A stretch of DNA of 64,000 nt from Frigidibacter sp037095735. GTDB lineage: Bacteria; Pseudomonadota; Alphaproteobacteria; Rhodobacterales; Rhodobacteraceae. The DNA lies in assembly GCF_037095735.1 (NCBI RefSeq), contig NZ_JBAWKD010000010.1, forward strand, positions 1 through 64,000, in the 5' to 3' direction. Numbering within the stretch: the first letter of the stretch is position 1; each line of letters starts with the position of its first letter. Shown here piece by piece: positions 16,858 through 24,772 of the stretch. Below the pieces are notes generated by a model. The model had not been told where the DNA came from, searched no databases, and saw only the letters and a list, made by a program, of their open reading frames with translations. The position numbers and the translations under genes were made by a program.

Positions 16858-18732
16858 ATGGAGATCGGCCTTGCCCTCGGGATCGCCGCGCCGCTGACCC
16901 GCTTCGATGACGGCGGCCTGCCCGGCGGCGGCGGCGTCGAGCCGCCGCCCCCCGCCAGCCTTGCGGCGCGGCGGATGACTGATGCCGCCTGGTCCTGGCA
17001 TCAGCAGCGCAGCGTGCTGCACGATCCCGCCCGCGGCCGGGTCTATGCCGGCCTCACCAGCCTGCAGGCCGCGACCGGCACCCCCGGCACCCAGTGGATC
17101 GGAGAGTTCGACGCCGCGACCGGCGCGGCGCTGGCGCGCCATGCGGTCGGCAGCGGCTATGTCGCCGACGACCACATCGCCCCCGCGCTCTGGATCCGCG
17201 ACGGTCGGCTGATCTGCGCGCTGGCCGGGCACAACGACGCCGCGGAGGTGAAGCTGGCCTGGGCCGCGGGGACCGATCCGGCCGGGCTCGGGCCCTTCAC
17301 CGTCAAGGACGGGCTGTCGGGCCTGACCACCTATGCGCAGTTCTTCGAGACCGGCGGCGCGCTGCATCTCGCGACCCGGGTCGGCGTTTCCGAATGGCGG
17401 GTCTGGCGCAACACGGCCGGCGGCGATCCGGCGGCCTGGGGCAGCAGCGCGAGCCTCGTCACCTCTGCCGGCCAGACCTACATGGCCGCGCGCGGCCTGT
17501 CGGACCGGCTGGCGATGGTCCTGTGGGATCACCCGACGCTGGCCGGCGCCAGCCGCGGGCTGATCCGCATCGCCGAACGGGCGGACCCGATGGCGGGGTC
17601 GGTGGCGCAGGAGACGGCGGCGGTGCTTTACACGCCGCCGGCGGGGGGCAGCTCGCGGGTGCTCTCGGTCGATGCCGGCGCGACGCAGATCCTTTACGCG
17701 ACCTTCACCGTCGGCGCCGAACCCGCGGCCTATCGCCTGGCGCGGCTGAGCGGGACCGACCGCACCGATCCCGCGCACTGGACCCACGAGGATCTGGGCA
17801 TCACCACGCAGCGGGCCTTCTGGGCCGACAGCGAATATGTGGCGGGGGGCGATCTCGCCCCGGCGACGGGGCAGGGCAGTGCGCTCTGGCTCGGCTGGTG
17901 CACGCCCGACATCTGGCATGACCGGCTGGAATACTGGAGCCGCCCCGACCCTGCCAGCGGCTGGACCAGGCAGGTGGTGGCCGAGGCCGACCGCCAGATG
18001 GTGCGCCCGCTGGCGGTGCCGGGTCCGGCAGGCCCGATGGCGCTGGTGCAGACCCTCTACGGCTATACCGACTATCGTGGCTGGGAGATCGACGCGCTCT
18101 GCCTGCCGCTGCCTGCGGCACAGGATTTTTATCCGAACCAGCGCTGGACGGGCGCGGCCGAGCGGCGCGACGATTTCGCGGCGCCCGACGGCACGGCGCT
18201 GGCGGGCCGGACGGCGGTGACGGGCGGGGCCTGGACGGTGCTGGCGGGAACGCCCGCGCTGACCGCGGCCCGGGCGCGGCGCGGCGGCACCGGGGTCGAG
18301 CTTGCACGGCTGGGCGCGGATCTCGGGGTCGACCAGCGGGTGGCGGGGCTCGTGCATTGCGCCTCGAGCTCCGGCAGCGCCTTCCTGCTGGGCCGGGTCG
18401 CGGCCTCGGGGCAGGATTTCGTGCAGTTCGGCCTGTCGGACAGCGGCGCCTCGGGGCGCGGGGTGTATCTGCACGAGATGGTGGCGGGCGCGGCCCAGCA
18501 GCGGGGCTTCTGGGCGGTCGCCAGCGTCGCCGCAAACGAGAAGCTGCGGCTGGTGCTGGAGATCGAGGGGACGGTGGCGCGGGGCTATGTCAACGACGTG
18601 CTGCGCATCACCGCGAGTCTGGGCACCGTCGCGGCGGCCGGCGGGGCCGGGATCCGCTTCACCGGCGGCGGCACGACGACGGGGTTCCACATCGACGAGT
18701 TCGGGGCCCGCAGCCTGCCGGCGCCGGGCTGA
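16858..18732 (+). CDS. ghsB: Probable GTA/phage head-spike fibre (BNR-like beta-propeller protein)
   Basis: A 624-residue protein directly downstream of the spike-base gene, as in the R. capsulatus Rcc01079/Rcc01080 pair. After a short lead (MEIGLALGIAAPLTRFDDG) there is a region of about 400 residues with sialidase/BNR-like blades (for example SWHQQRSVLHDPARGRVYAG, WTHEDLGITT and YWSRPDPASGWTRQ). A C-terminal domain of about 180 residues ends in GFHIDEFGARSL and looks like a jelly-roll carbohydrate-binding module. Such a protein should bind, or possibly cleave, cell-surface polysaccharide. No signal peptide is present, in line with assembly inside the cell. The stop is 81 bp from the convergent VPLPA gene. 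Confidence 0.7.
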   Translation: MEIGLALGIAAPLTRFDDGGLPGGGGVEPPPPASLAARRMTDAAWSWHQQRSVLHDPARGRVYAGLTSLQAATGTPGTQWIGEFDAATGAALARHAVGSGYVADDHIAPALWIRDGRLICALAGHNDAAEVKLAWAAGTDPAGLGPFTVKDGLSGLTTYAQFFETGGALHLATRVGVSEWRVWRNTAGGDPAAWGSSASLVTSAGQTYMAARGLSDRLAMVLWDHPTLAGASRGLIRIAERADPMAGSVAQETAAVLYTPPAGGSSRVLSVDAGATQILYATFTVGAEPAAYRLARLSGTDRTDPAHWTHEDLGITTQRAFWADSEYVAGGDLAPATGQGSALWLGWCTPDIWHDRLEYWSRPDPASGWTRQVVAEADRQMVRPLAVPGPAGPMALVQTLYGYTDYRGWEIDALCLPLPAAQDFYPNQRWTGAAERRDDFAAPDGTALAGRTAVTGGAWTVLAGTPALTAARARRGGTGVELARLGADLGVDQRVAGLVHCASSSGSAFLLGRVAASGQDFVQFGLSDSGASGRGVYLHEMVAGAAQQRGFWAVASVAANEKLRLVLEIEGTVARGYVNDVLRITASLGTVAAAGGAGIRFTGGGTTTGFHIDEFGARSLPAPG

Positions 18733-18813
18733 AGGGCCCGGCCCCGGGCGGGCCGGGTTCGAAGTCGAGGCCGGGCGACCGGGAACCGGGTGCCGAGGCG
18801 GTCGGCGCGCGGA

Positions 18814-19473
18814 TCAGGCGGTGCGGCGGCGCATCCAGAGCAGGCCCAGCGCGCCGGCGAGCAGCGCGCCGCCGGCAGGAAGCGGCACCGGGGCGGGGCC
18901 GGTTTCCAGCGTGACATTGTCGATCCAGAAATGCCCGCAGGGGTAGTCGGTGCACTCCGCGCCTTCGGGGTAACTCGACGGAGACAATGCCGAGACGGTG
19001 AAGCTGTCGATCGCGGCGAAAAGCCCGCCGAAGGTCAGGGTATGCCACGTCAGCCCAAATTCGGCTGCGTCGGTGGACAGTGTGAGACTTGCGATCCTGC
19101 TCCCCCCGCGGAAGCCTTCGATGAGCACATTGTCGTAAGACAGCGGTGCCGGATCCGCCCACCATGCCTCGGTGTCGAAGAGATAGAAATTCTGCCTCTG
19201 ACGGCTGAGATCGATCGAGACGAGGTCGAATACCGCCCCTCCGGCCTCGAACGTGAGCTTGGAGGCATAGCCGGTTCCCGCATCGTCGAGATGGGCGGCG
19301 TTCTCGATGCCATAGGATTCCGCCCCACCCGAGACGGTGACACCTGCCTCGATCCAATCCTCGGAGCCCGCGGCAACACCGCCAAGATCGGGCAGTCCGG
19401 TGAAGGTGAGCGTGGCCGCCGGGGCCGCGAGCGGTGCAAGCCCCAGCAGGGCCGCAAGAATCTGTGCCTTCAT
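18814..19473 (-). CDS. VPLPA-CTERM sorting-domain protein
   Basis: A 219-residue exported protein. The signal peptide is MKAQILAALLGLAPLAAPA. The C-terminus is PVPLPAGGALLAGALGLLWM followed by RRRTA: a VPLPA motif, a hydrophobic segment and a basic tail. This is the substrate signal recognised by exosortase D, encoded at 34481. The middle (about residues 22-185) looks like a beta-sandwich, with a Cys pair in ECTDYPCGHFWIDNVTLE near the end. It is unrelated in sequence to the two other VPLPA proteins here. It has its own 191-bp upstream region, shared with a divergent pyruvyl transferase gene. Confidence 0.86.
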   Translation of the reverse strand: MKAQILAALLGLAPLAAPAATLTFTGLPDLGGVAAGSEDWIEAGVTVSGGAESYGIENAAHLDDAGTGYASKLTFEAGGAVFDLVSIDLSRQRQNFYLFDTEAWWADPAPLSYDNVLIEGFRGGSRIASLTLSTDAAEFGLTWHTLTFGGLFAAIDSFTVSALSPSSYPEGAECTDYPCGHFWIDNVTLETGPAPVPLPAGGALLAGALGLLWMRRRTA

Positions 19474-19664
19474 GGAAAGCCCCTATTCAGGAAATATTGA
19501 CCATTCTGTGTCCTTGGACCCGCTAGGGGAAGTACAATATTCAGCCTTGGCGGGAATTGGCGCGCGTCGTGCCCTGAGGGAGACAGCCGGGCATTTGGCC
19601 TTGCCGCCGGGAGTGCCGCACCGCAGAGTGAGCGCAAACAGACCCGCGAACCGAGGCCGTTTCC

Positions 19665-20903
19665 TTGAAGATCCTGATCACGACCGTGACCCGCATGAGC
19701 AATCGCGGTGTCGACGCTCTTGTCGCCTCGAAGGCGGCCGAGTTGCGCAAGACTTTTCCCGGCGCCTCCGTCGAGGTGTTGACCACCGATCCCGAGGTCA
19801 ACGAGCCTTTCCTGCAGCTGCGCGGCCTGCCCTGCCATTACGATCCCTACAGCGAGCGCCGTTATCGCTCCTTCATCCACCCCGGCTCGCGCCGCTGGAC
19901 CCTGCGCAAGCTCACCGGCCGGCCGCGGACGCTGGGCGCGGTCTCGGGCCTTGCCCGCGGGTTCGACCTCGCGGTGGCCACCGGCGGCGACAACATGAGC
20001 TCGGACTACGGGACCCCCTCGATCTATCTGGCGGCGCTGCACCAGATCGCCGACGAGGGCGTGCCGATCGCGATGCTCGGCCAGTCGATCGGTCCCTTCC
20101 GCCACCCCGAGCATCGCGAGAGCTTCATTCGTCTCGCCAACCGCTGCGCGCTGATCACCGTGCGCGAGACGGCGAGCCTGGCCTATGTGCTCGACGATCT
20201 GAAACTCCCGAAGGAGAAGGTGCGGCTCACAGCCGACGTGGCCTTCCTGCTCGAGCCCTCGCCCTCCGACTGGGCCGGTCAGGCGATGGCCTCGTTCGGG
20301 ATCGATCTTGCGCGGCCGGTGATCGCGCTCTCGGTCTCGGGCGGGATCGCGGGCTTCGCGGGCAGCGATGGCGGGCGCCATGTCGAGGCGTTGGAACGGA
20401 TGACCCGGCGGCTGATGGCAGAGACCGGGGCACAGGTGCTGCTGATCCCGCATGTCGAGGATCACCGCGCCTCGAACAACGACCTGATCGCCTGCGATGC
20501 GCTGATGCGGGCGATGGGCTATCCGGTTGATCTGCGGCTGGCGCGCGGCTTCTTCACCTCGAACGACTACAAGGCGATCGTGGCGCGCTGCGACATGGTC
20601 ATTGCCGAGCGGATGCATGTGGCCATCGCCGGGCTGTCCTCGGGCCTGCCGGTCTTCGTGATCGGCTATTCGGTGAAGGGGCATGGCATCATGTCGGACT
20701 GCTTCGGCGTGGACAGCCGGGCGGAGGGGCTGGTGACGCCGCTGCAGGACTTCATGGACGATCCCGCTGAGGACGAGAAGATCCTTTCGGTCTGGGCGCG
20801 GCGGGCAGAGCTGGGGGCCAGCTTGCGCGAGCGCCTGCCGGCGTTGAAGGCCCGGGCGGCGGAGAATTTCTCACTGCTCCCTGCGGTTGCAAAAAGGGCT
20901 TGA
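19665..20903 (+). CDS. Polysaccharide pyruvyl transferase family protein
   Basis: A 412-residue protein of the CsaB/WcaK polysaccharide pyruvyl transferase family, which adds a pyruvate ketal from phosphoenolpyruvate to a sugar of a surface polymer. Visible marks are the N-terminal MKILITTVTRMSNRGVDALV, AMLGQSIGPF, ITVRETASLAYV and the family signature AERMHVAIAGLSSGLP followed by GYSVKGHGI. The start is TTG at 19665, with GAGG about 9 nt upstream; no ATG is near. It is one of two such enzymes in the window and they are only distantly alike. The pyruvyl group would add negative charge to the polysaccharide. Confidence 0.87.
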   Translation: MKILITTVTRMSNRGVDALVASKAAELRKTFPGASVEVLTTDPEVNEPFLQLRGLPCHYDPYSERRYRSFIHPGSRRWTLRKLTGRPRTLGAVSGLARGFDLAVATGGDNMSSDYGTPSIYLAALHQIADEGVPIAMLGQSIGPFRHPEHRESFIRLANRCALITVRETASLAYVLDDLKLPKEKVRLTADVAFLLEPSPSDWAGQAMASFGIDLARPVIALSVSGGIAGFAGSDGGRHVEALERMTRRLMAETGAQVLLIPHVEDHRASNNDLIACDALMRAMGYPVDLRLARGFFTSNDYKAIVARCDMVIAERMHVAIAGLSSGLPVFVIGYSVKGHGIMSDCFGVDSRAEGLVTPLQDFMDDPAEDEKILSVWARRAELGASLRERLPALKARAAENFSLLPAVAKRA

Positions 20904-20912
20904 TGGCGCCGT

Positions 20913-20968
20913 GCGCCAGCCTAGGATTTTCTGCAGTTGCAATGCTTGATGCCTCGGGAGGCTGGCGC
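20913..20968 (+). terminator. Possible terminator stem after the pyruvyl transferase gene
   Basis: A perfect 10-bp inverted repeat GCGCCAGCCT / AGGCTGGCGC starts 9 nt after the stop codon and encloses a 36-nt AT-richer loop. No T-run follows, so it may instead act through RNA stability or Rho. Confidence 0.4.
20926..20940. repeat. Shared intergenic 15-mer ATTTTCTGCAGYTGC, copy 2
   Basis: Matches the site at 8854 at 14 of 15 positions and lies in the loop of the inverted repeat between the pyruvyl transferase and nitroreductase-family genes. Confidence 0.45.
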
Positions 20969-21004
20969 TGACTCTGTCTGCGACAGTTTCGTTGGTCTGC
21001 CTCG

Positions 21005-21019
21005 TTAAGAATATGTTTA
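21005..21019 (+). promoter_or_regulatory. CtrA-like half-match TTAA-N7-TTTA
   Basis: The sequence TTAAGAATATGTTTA lies 49 nt before the nitroreductase-family gene. It matches the alphaproteobacterial CtrA site TTAA-N7-TTAA at seven of eight positions. One such site can occur by chance. Confidence 0.25.
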
Positions 21020-21068
21020 CCGAGCGTGTCCAAGCCTAGCGCCATCCCGATCCAATGGGGAACTGCAG

Positions 21069-22040
21069 ATGGGAATATCCCTTTCCCGCCGTTTGCTGCT
21101 GCGCGGAAACTTGGCGGTCATCTACGACGGGCTTAAAGATTACCTCTATGACTTCCGGAGATTCAGGACTTTCTCCGGGGCGGTGAACCCGCTGGTGTCG
21201 CGAAATGCCATCGCGGCGCGGATTACCAAGGAATATCACCGCATCGAAAAAGGACTTGCCCTGCCGGAGCCGAAACCCGGTTTTGCCCAGCCGGTGATCG
21301 ACTGGCTCCTCGCCGAGGTGCCGGCCTATGAGCGGGGCGGACGGGACTATATCAGCGATGGCGCCCGGGCGGCGGTCGGGGATTGGGTCGGCTTCCATGA
21401 CCGGATCGGCGCGGCGGTCCGGCCCGAGATCCGCAGCTTCGCCCAGGGCAGCGACAATTTCGAAGGCGGGGTGAAGACCCTGACCCGCGACGAGATCCTG
21501 GCGGCGGCGATGATCGACTTCGACCGGTTCGCGAAGATGCGCCATTCGATCCGCCAGTTCACCGGCGCCCCGGTGCCCGAGGCGGCTATCGCGCGGGCGG
21601 TGGAGACGGCGCTGAAGACCCCGCGGGTCTGCAACCGGGAATCGCGCCGGGTGCGGGTCGCCTTCGACCCGGCGGTGCGGGCGAAGATGCTGGGCTATCA
21701 GAACGGCAACCGCGGCTTCGGCCATCTGGCGGGGGCGGTGGCGATGATCACCGTCGATCTCGCGGCCTTCACCGATTTCGGCGAGCGCAATCAGGGCTGG
21801 ATCGACGGCGGCATGTTCGCGATGTCGCTCGTCAATGCGCTGCATGCCCAGGGTCTGGGCACCTGCATGCTCAACAGCGCGACCATCGGCTGGCGCGACG
21901 CGAAGATGCGCGCGGCGCTCGGCGTGCCGGACAATGAGATCGTGATCACCTTCCTGGCCGTGGGCCAGATCCCCGACCGGGTGGCGGTCGCGGTCTCGCC
22001 CGCGCCGCGGGCGGGCGAGGTGCTGACGGTGATGGCCTGA
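21069..22040 (+). CDS. Nitroreductase-family protein of polysaccharide loci
   Basis: A 323-residue protein. The first 150 residues have no clear domain. From about residue 155 there is a nitroreductase-like FMN fold: MRHSIRQFTGAPVPEAAIAR, the helix with LKTPRVCNRESRRVRV, GFGHLAGAVAMIT, MSLVNALHAQGLGTCMLN and IVITFLAVGQIP near the end. Proteins with this layout occur in surface-polysaccharide clusters, but their reaction is not known; the flavin might serve a redox step on a sugar or an attached group. ATG 21069 has GGGGAA about 6 nt upstream. It converges on the flippase gene. Confidence 0.8.
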   Translation: MGISLSRRLLLRGNLAVIYDGLKDYLYDFRRFRTFSGAVNPLVSRNAIAARITKEYHRIEKGLALPEPKPGFAQPVIDWLLAEVPAYERGGRDYISDGARAAVGDWVGFHDRIGAAVRPEIRSFAQGSDNFEGGVKTLTRDEILAAAMIDFDRFAKMRHSIRQFTGAPVPEAAIARAVETALKTPRVCNRESRRVRVAFDPAVRAKMLGYQNGNRGFGHLAGAVAMITVDLAAFTDFGERNQGWIDGGMFAMSLVNALHAQGLGTCMLNSATIGWRDAKMRAALGVPDNEIVITFLAVGQIPDRVAVAVSPAPRAGEVLTVMA

Positions 22041-22094
22041 GCCCCAGCCGGGTCCGCAGCCGGGTCCGGCTGTCGGGAAGGCCGGGATCCGGGC

Positions 22095-23573
22095 TCAGGC
22101 GCTGCTGGCGACACCCGGTGCCGGAGCGCGCCGCTTGCGGCGCAGCAGCGTGTCGCGCAGGTCGCGGGTCCGGGCCGGGGCCAGCAGGAACAGCAGCGGC
22201 ACATAGAGCGCCGCCCCGAGCGGGATGCCGATCGCCAGTTCCGCCAGATCCGGCAGGGTCAGATGCTCCAGCAGCCCGAAGACCGCCCCGAACATCACCA
22301 GCGCGGCAAGCATCGGCCCCTGCAGCGCGCCGGCCAGCGCCCAGCCGCGCAGATCCATCTGCCGCATCGTATAGGTCGAGAGCGCCGGGATCGTCACGAT
22401 CATCAGCACCGAGCGCGACAGCACCGCCGCCTCGATCCCCCAATGCGCCGCCACCCACATGCCGCCGGTGCTGATCCCGCCCGCGATCAGCCCCCACCAG
22501 AATTGGAACCGCGCATGGCCGAGCGAGGCCAGCACCGTCTGGTTGGTCTCCTGGATCGGGCTCAGCAGGATCTGGATCGCGACGAGCTGGATCAGCGGCG
22601 CCGTCGGCCCCCAGGTCGGGCCGAGCAGCAGGCCGGTCAGCGGATAGGTCACCGCGGCCACGCCGAGGCTGGCGGGCGCCATCACCGCCATGATCGCGAA
22701 CTGCACGGTCAGATAGGCGGTGCCGACCCGCTGGCGGTCGCTCTGGACCGAGGACAGGATCGGGAACATCACCTTGCGCGCCATGCTCACGATGATCCGG
22801 AACGGCGAGGCCACCACCTGCTGGGCCATGGTGTAATGGCCCAGCACCGGGGCCGAGATCACGCCCGCCACGATCGGGCGCGACAGGTTCACGTTGAGGA
22901 AGTTCACGATCCCCGACAGCAGGACATAGCCGCCGTAGCTGGCGAGGCTCCGGTATTCGGTCCAGCTGAAGCGCAGCGAGGGGCGCCAGCGGGCCATCGC
23001 GGTCAGGATCAGCGTGCCGGCCAGGGCCTGGACCAGCTGCTGGGCGATCAGCCCGGCCATGCCATGGCCCGCCACGACCAGCGCCATCGCCGTCAGTGCC
23101 CCGGCCACGGCCGAACTGAAATCCGAGATCGCGAGCCGCGCGAAGTCGAAGCGCCGTTCGAGCAGGGTGAGCGAGACGCCCTGCAGGGCAGCGAGGGGGA
23201 AGATCGGCGCGATCCAGCGGACGAGCGGGGTCACCGCTTCGGCATCGAAGGCCGCGGCGATCTGCGGCGCCAGCACCACGACCAGCCCGGCGAGCACGAG
23301 CGCATTGGCGAGGCTGCCCCAGAAGACGGTGTTCTTCTGCAACTCGGTGATGGTCTCGCGCTGCACGAGCGCGATGCGCAGGCCCGCGTCGATGAAGAGC
23401 TGGGCGAAACCGGTGATGAACATCACCAGGGCAACGGTGCCGAATTCCGCCGGAGAGAGGTAGCGGGAGACCACCGCCAGGGTGACGATGCCGAGGCCGG
23501 ACTTCAGCAGCCGCCCGGCCATGCTCCATTTCATGCCGCTGACGGCGCGATGGCGGAGGCCCTTGTCTGTCAT
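22095..23573 (-). CDS. Wzx-like polysaccharide flippase (MOP superfamily)
   Basis: A 492-residue integral membrane protein with about fourteen hydrophobic segments, the normal number for Wzx/PST-type flippases. The N-terminus RHRAVSGMKWSMAGRLLKSG and the following VVSRYLSPAEFGTVALVMF are typical of the oligosaccharide-flippase family. It would move undecaprenyl-diphosphate-linked repeat units from the cytoplasmic to the periplasmic face, feeding the Wzy-like polymerase at 12762. ATG 23573 lies 22 nt after the GT2 gene on the same strand, so the two are co-transcribed. Its C-terminus is hydrophilic and Ala/Pro-rich. Confidence 0.87.
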   Translation of the reverse strand: MTDKGLRHRAVSGMKWSMAGRLLKSGLGIVTLAVVSRYLSPAEFGTVALVMFITGFAQLFIDAGLRIALVQRETITELQKNTVFWGSLANALVLAGLVVVLAPQIAAAFDAEAVTPLVRWIAPIFPLAALQGVSLTLLERRFDFARLAISDFSSAVAGALTAMALVVAGHGMAGLIAQQLVQALAGTLILTAMARWRPSLRFSWTEYRSLASYGGYVLLSGIVNFLNVNLSRPIVAGVISAPVLGHYTMAQQVVASPFRIIVSMARKVMFPILSSVQSDRQRVGTAYLTVQFAIMAVMAPASLGVAAVTYPLTGLLLGPTWGPTAPLIQLVAIQILLSPIQETNQTVLASLGHARFQFWWGLIAGGISTGGMWVAAHWGIEAAVLSRSVLMIVTIPALSTYTMRQMDLRGWALAGALQGPMLAALVMFGAVFGLLEHLTLPDLAELAIGIPLGAALYVPLLFLLAPARTRDLRDTLLRRKRRAPAPGVASSA

Positions 23574-23595
23574 GGCGATGATCCCGAGATGCGGA

Positions 23596-24570
23596 TCAAC
23601 TGACGCGCGGGCGCCAGCTGAAGCTGTAGTTGCGCGGCCGGATCAGGCTCAGCAGCGGCACGGCGATCAGCTTCAGCGCCGCCCGGCGCTGACCGTTGCG
23701 CATCATGATGCCGAAGCCGCCCTGGCGCAGCAGCAGGTCATAGCCCTCGCGGCCCCAGCCGCCGCGGAACAGCGCGTGGATCCAGAAGGCCAGAAGATCG
23801 GCCAGGGCTGCGTCCATCTCGGGACGGATCGGCCCGTAACGGCCGTCGCGGCGGCCGTCCATCAGGTAGAAGAGACCCTCCGACAGGGCCGACATGTTCA
23901 GCGTGAGCGAGTCGTCCCCTCCTGTGCGGCGGGCGACAAGGGCGGGATACTCCAGCGAGACATAACCGCCTGCGGAGGCAATGCGGTAGAACAGGTCCGT
24001 GTCTTCTGAGCCGCGCAGGCCCGGGACGAAACCGGTGCTGGCTGCGAAGGTCTCGCGGCGGATCGCGAAATAACCGGATCCGATCCTGATCACCCTGGGC
24101 TTAATCCGGGTCACTGCGAAGAAGTCGTCATGGCGCTTCTCGCTCACGGCTTCCTCGATCCAATCGGCGACCTCACCGATGCGGGCGAAGGGCCGGGCGT
24201 TTCCGAAGATCACCACAGCCTGCGGGTTGCGTTGGATCGCCTCGCGCAGCGCCCGACCCGACCAGGGCAGCCAGAGGTCGTCGCTGTCCAGAAAGGCTAT
24301 CCACTCGCCCCGCGCCGCGGCGGCTCCGGTGTTGCGGGCCGCTCCGGGCCCGGCGTTCTTCTGCTGCACGAGCCGTATCTTTGCAGGGGCCCCTGCCGCC
24401 AAGATCGCTGCCTCGACGGCCTGCGGTGTCTTGCCATCGGTGGAGCCGTCATCGACGACGATGACCTCGACAAGCTCGTTCAACGACGGGGCGAGGCTTC
24501 TCAGGCAGTCGGTGATCAGGGCCGGGCGGTTGTAGACGGGGATGACGAGGCTGACGCTCGGCGCTTCCAT
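23596..24570 (-). CDS. Family 2 glycosyltransferase
   Basis: A 324-residue GT2 enzyme. SVSLVIPVYNRPALITDCLR begins the fold, with VIVVDDGSTDGKTPQAV, KNAGPGAARNTGAAAAR and the metal-binding LDSDDLW. The acceptor half has GLRGSEDTDLFYRIA. AAGGA lies 7 nt before the ATG at 24570. The first gene of a two-gene leftward unit with the flippase. It is divergent from the GT2 gene at 24773, sharing a 202-bp upstream region. It probably adds one internal sugar of the repeat unit. Confidence 0.88.
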   Translation of the reverse strand: MEAPSVSLVIPVYNRPALITDCLRSLAPSLNELVEVIVVDDGSTDGKTPQAVEAAILAAGAPAKIRLVQQKNAGPGAARNTGAAAARGEWIAFLDSDDLWLPWSGRALREAIQRNPQAVVIFGNARPFARIGEVADWIEEAVSEKRHDDFFAVTRIKPRVIRIGSGYFAIRRETFAASTGFVPGLRGSEDTDLFYRIASAGGYVSLEYPALVARRTGGDDSLTLNMSALSEGLFYLMDGRRDGRYGPIRPEMDAALADLLAFWIHALFRGGWGREGYDLLLRQGGFGIMMRNGQRRAALKLIAVPLLSLIRPRNYSFSWRPRVS

Positions 24571-24772
24571 GCGGGGTCCTTCGAATTCCGGTCGCGCGGC
24601 CGACGGCGCCTGTAGGCTGCCGACTGCGAGGATTGCGGGGGAAGGTAGAGGGGGGGGTGGGGGGCGTCAACTGACCGTGCCGCGGCGCGGCGATGTTTCT
24701 CGGGGAACGGAGTGTTGCTGGACCGGGGCGGGGGGGCGCACTACTCTTCACCGGCCAGACGCGGAGCCCCCG

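Noticed and set aside
16593..18732. Remnant prophage
   Set aside because: No capsid, portal, terminase, tail, integrase or lysis genes are near, and both genes are intact. The known GTA spike pair also lies apart from its cluster. A prophage beyond the window cannot be excluded.
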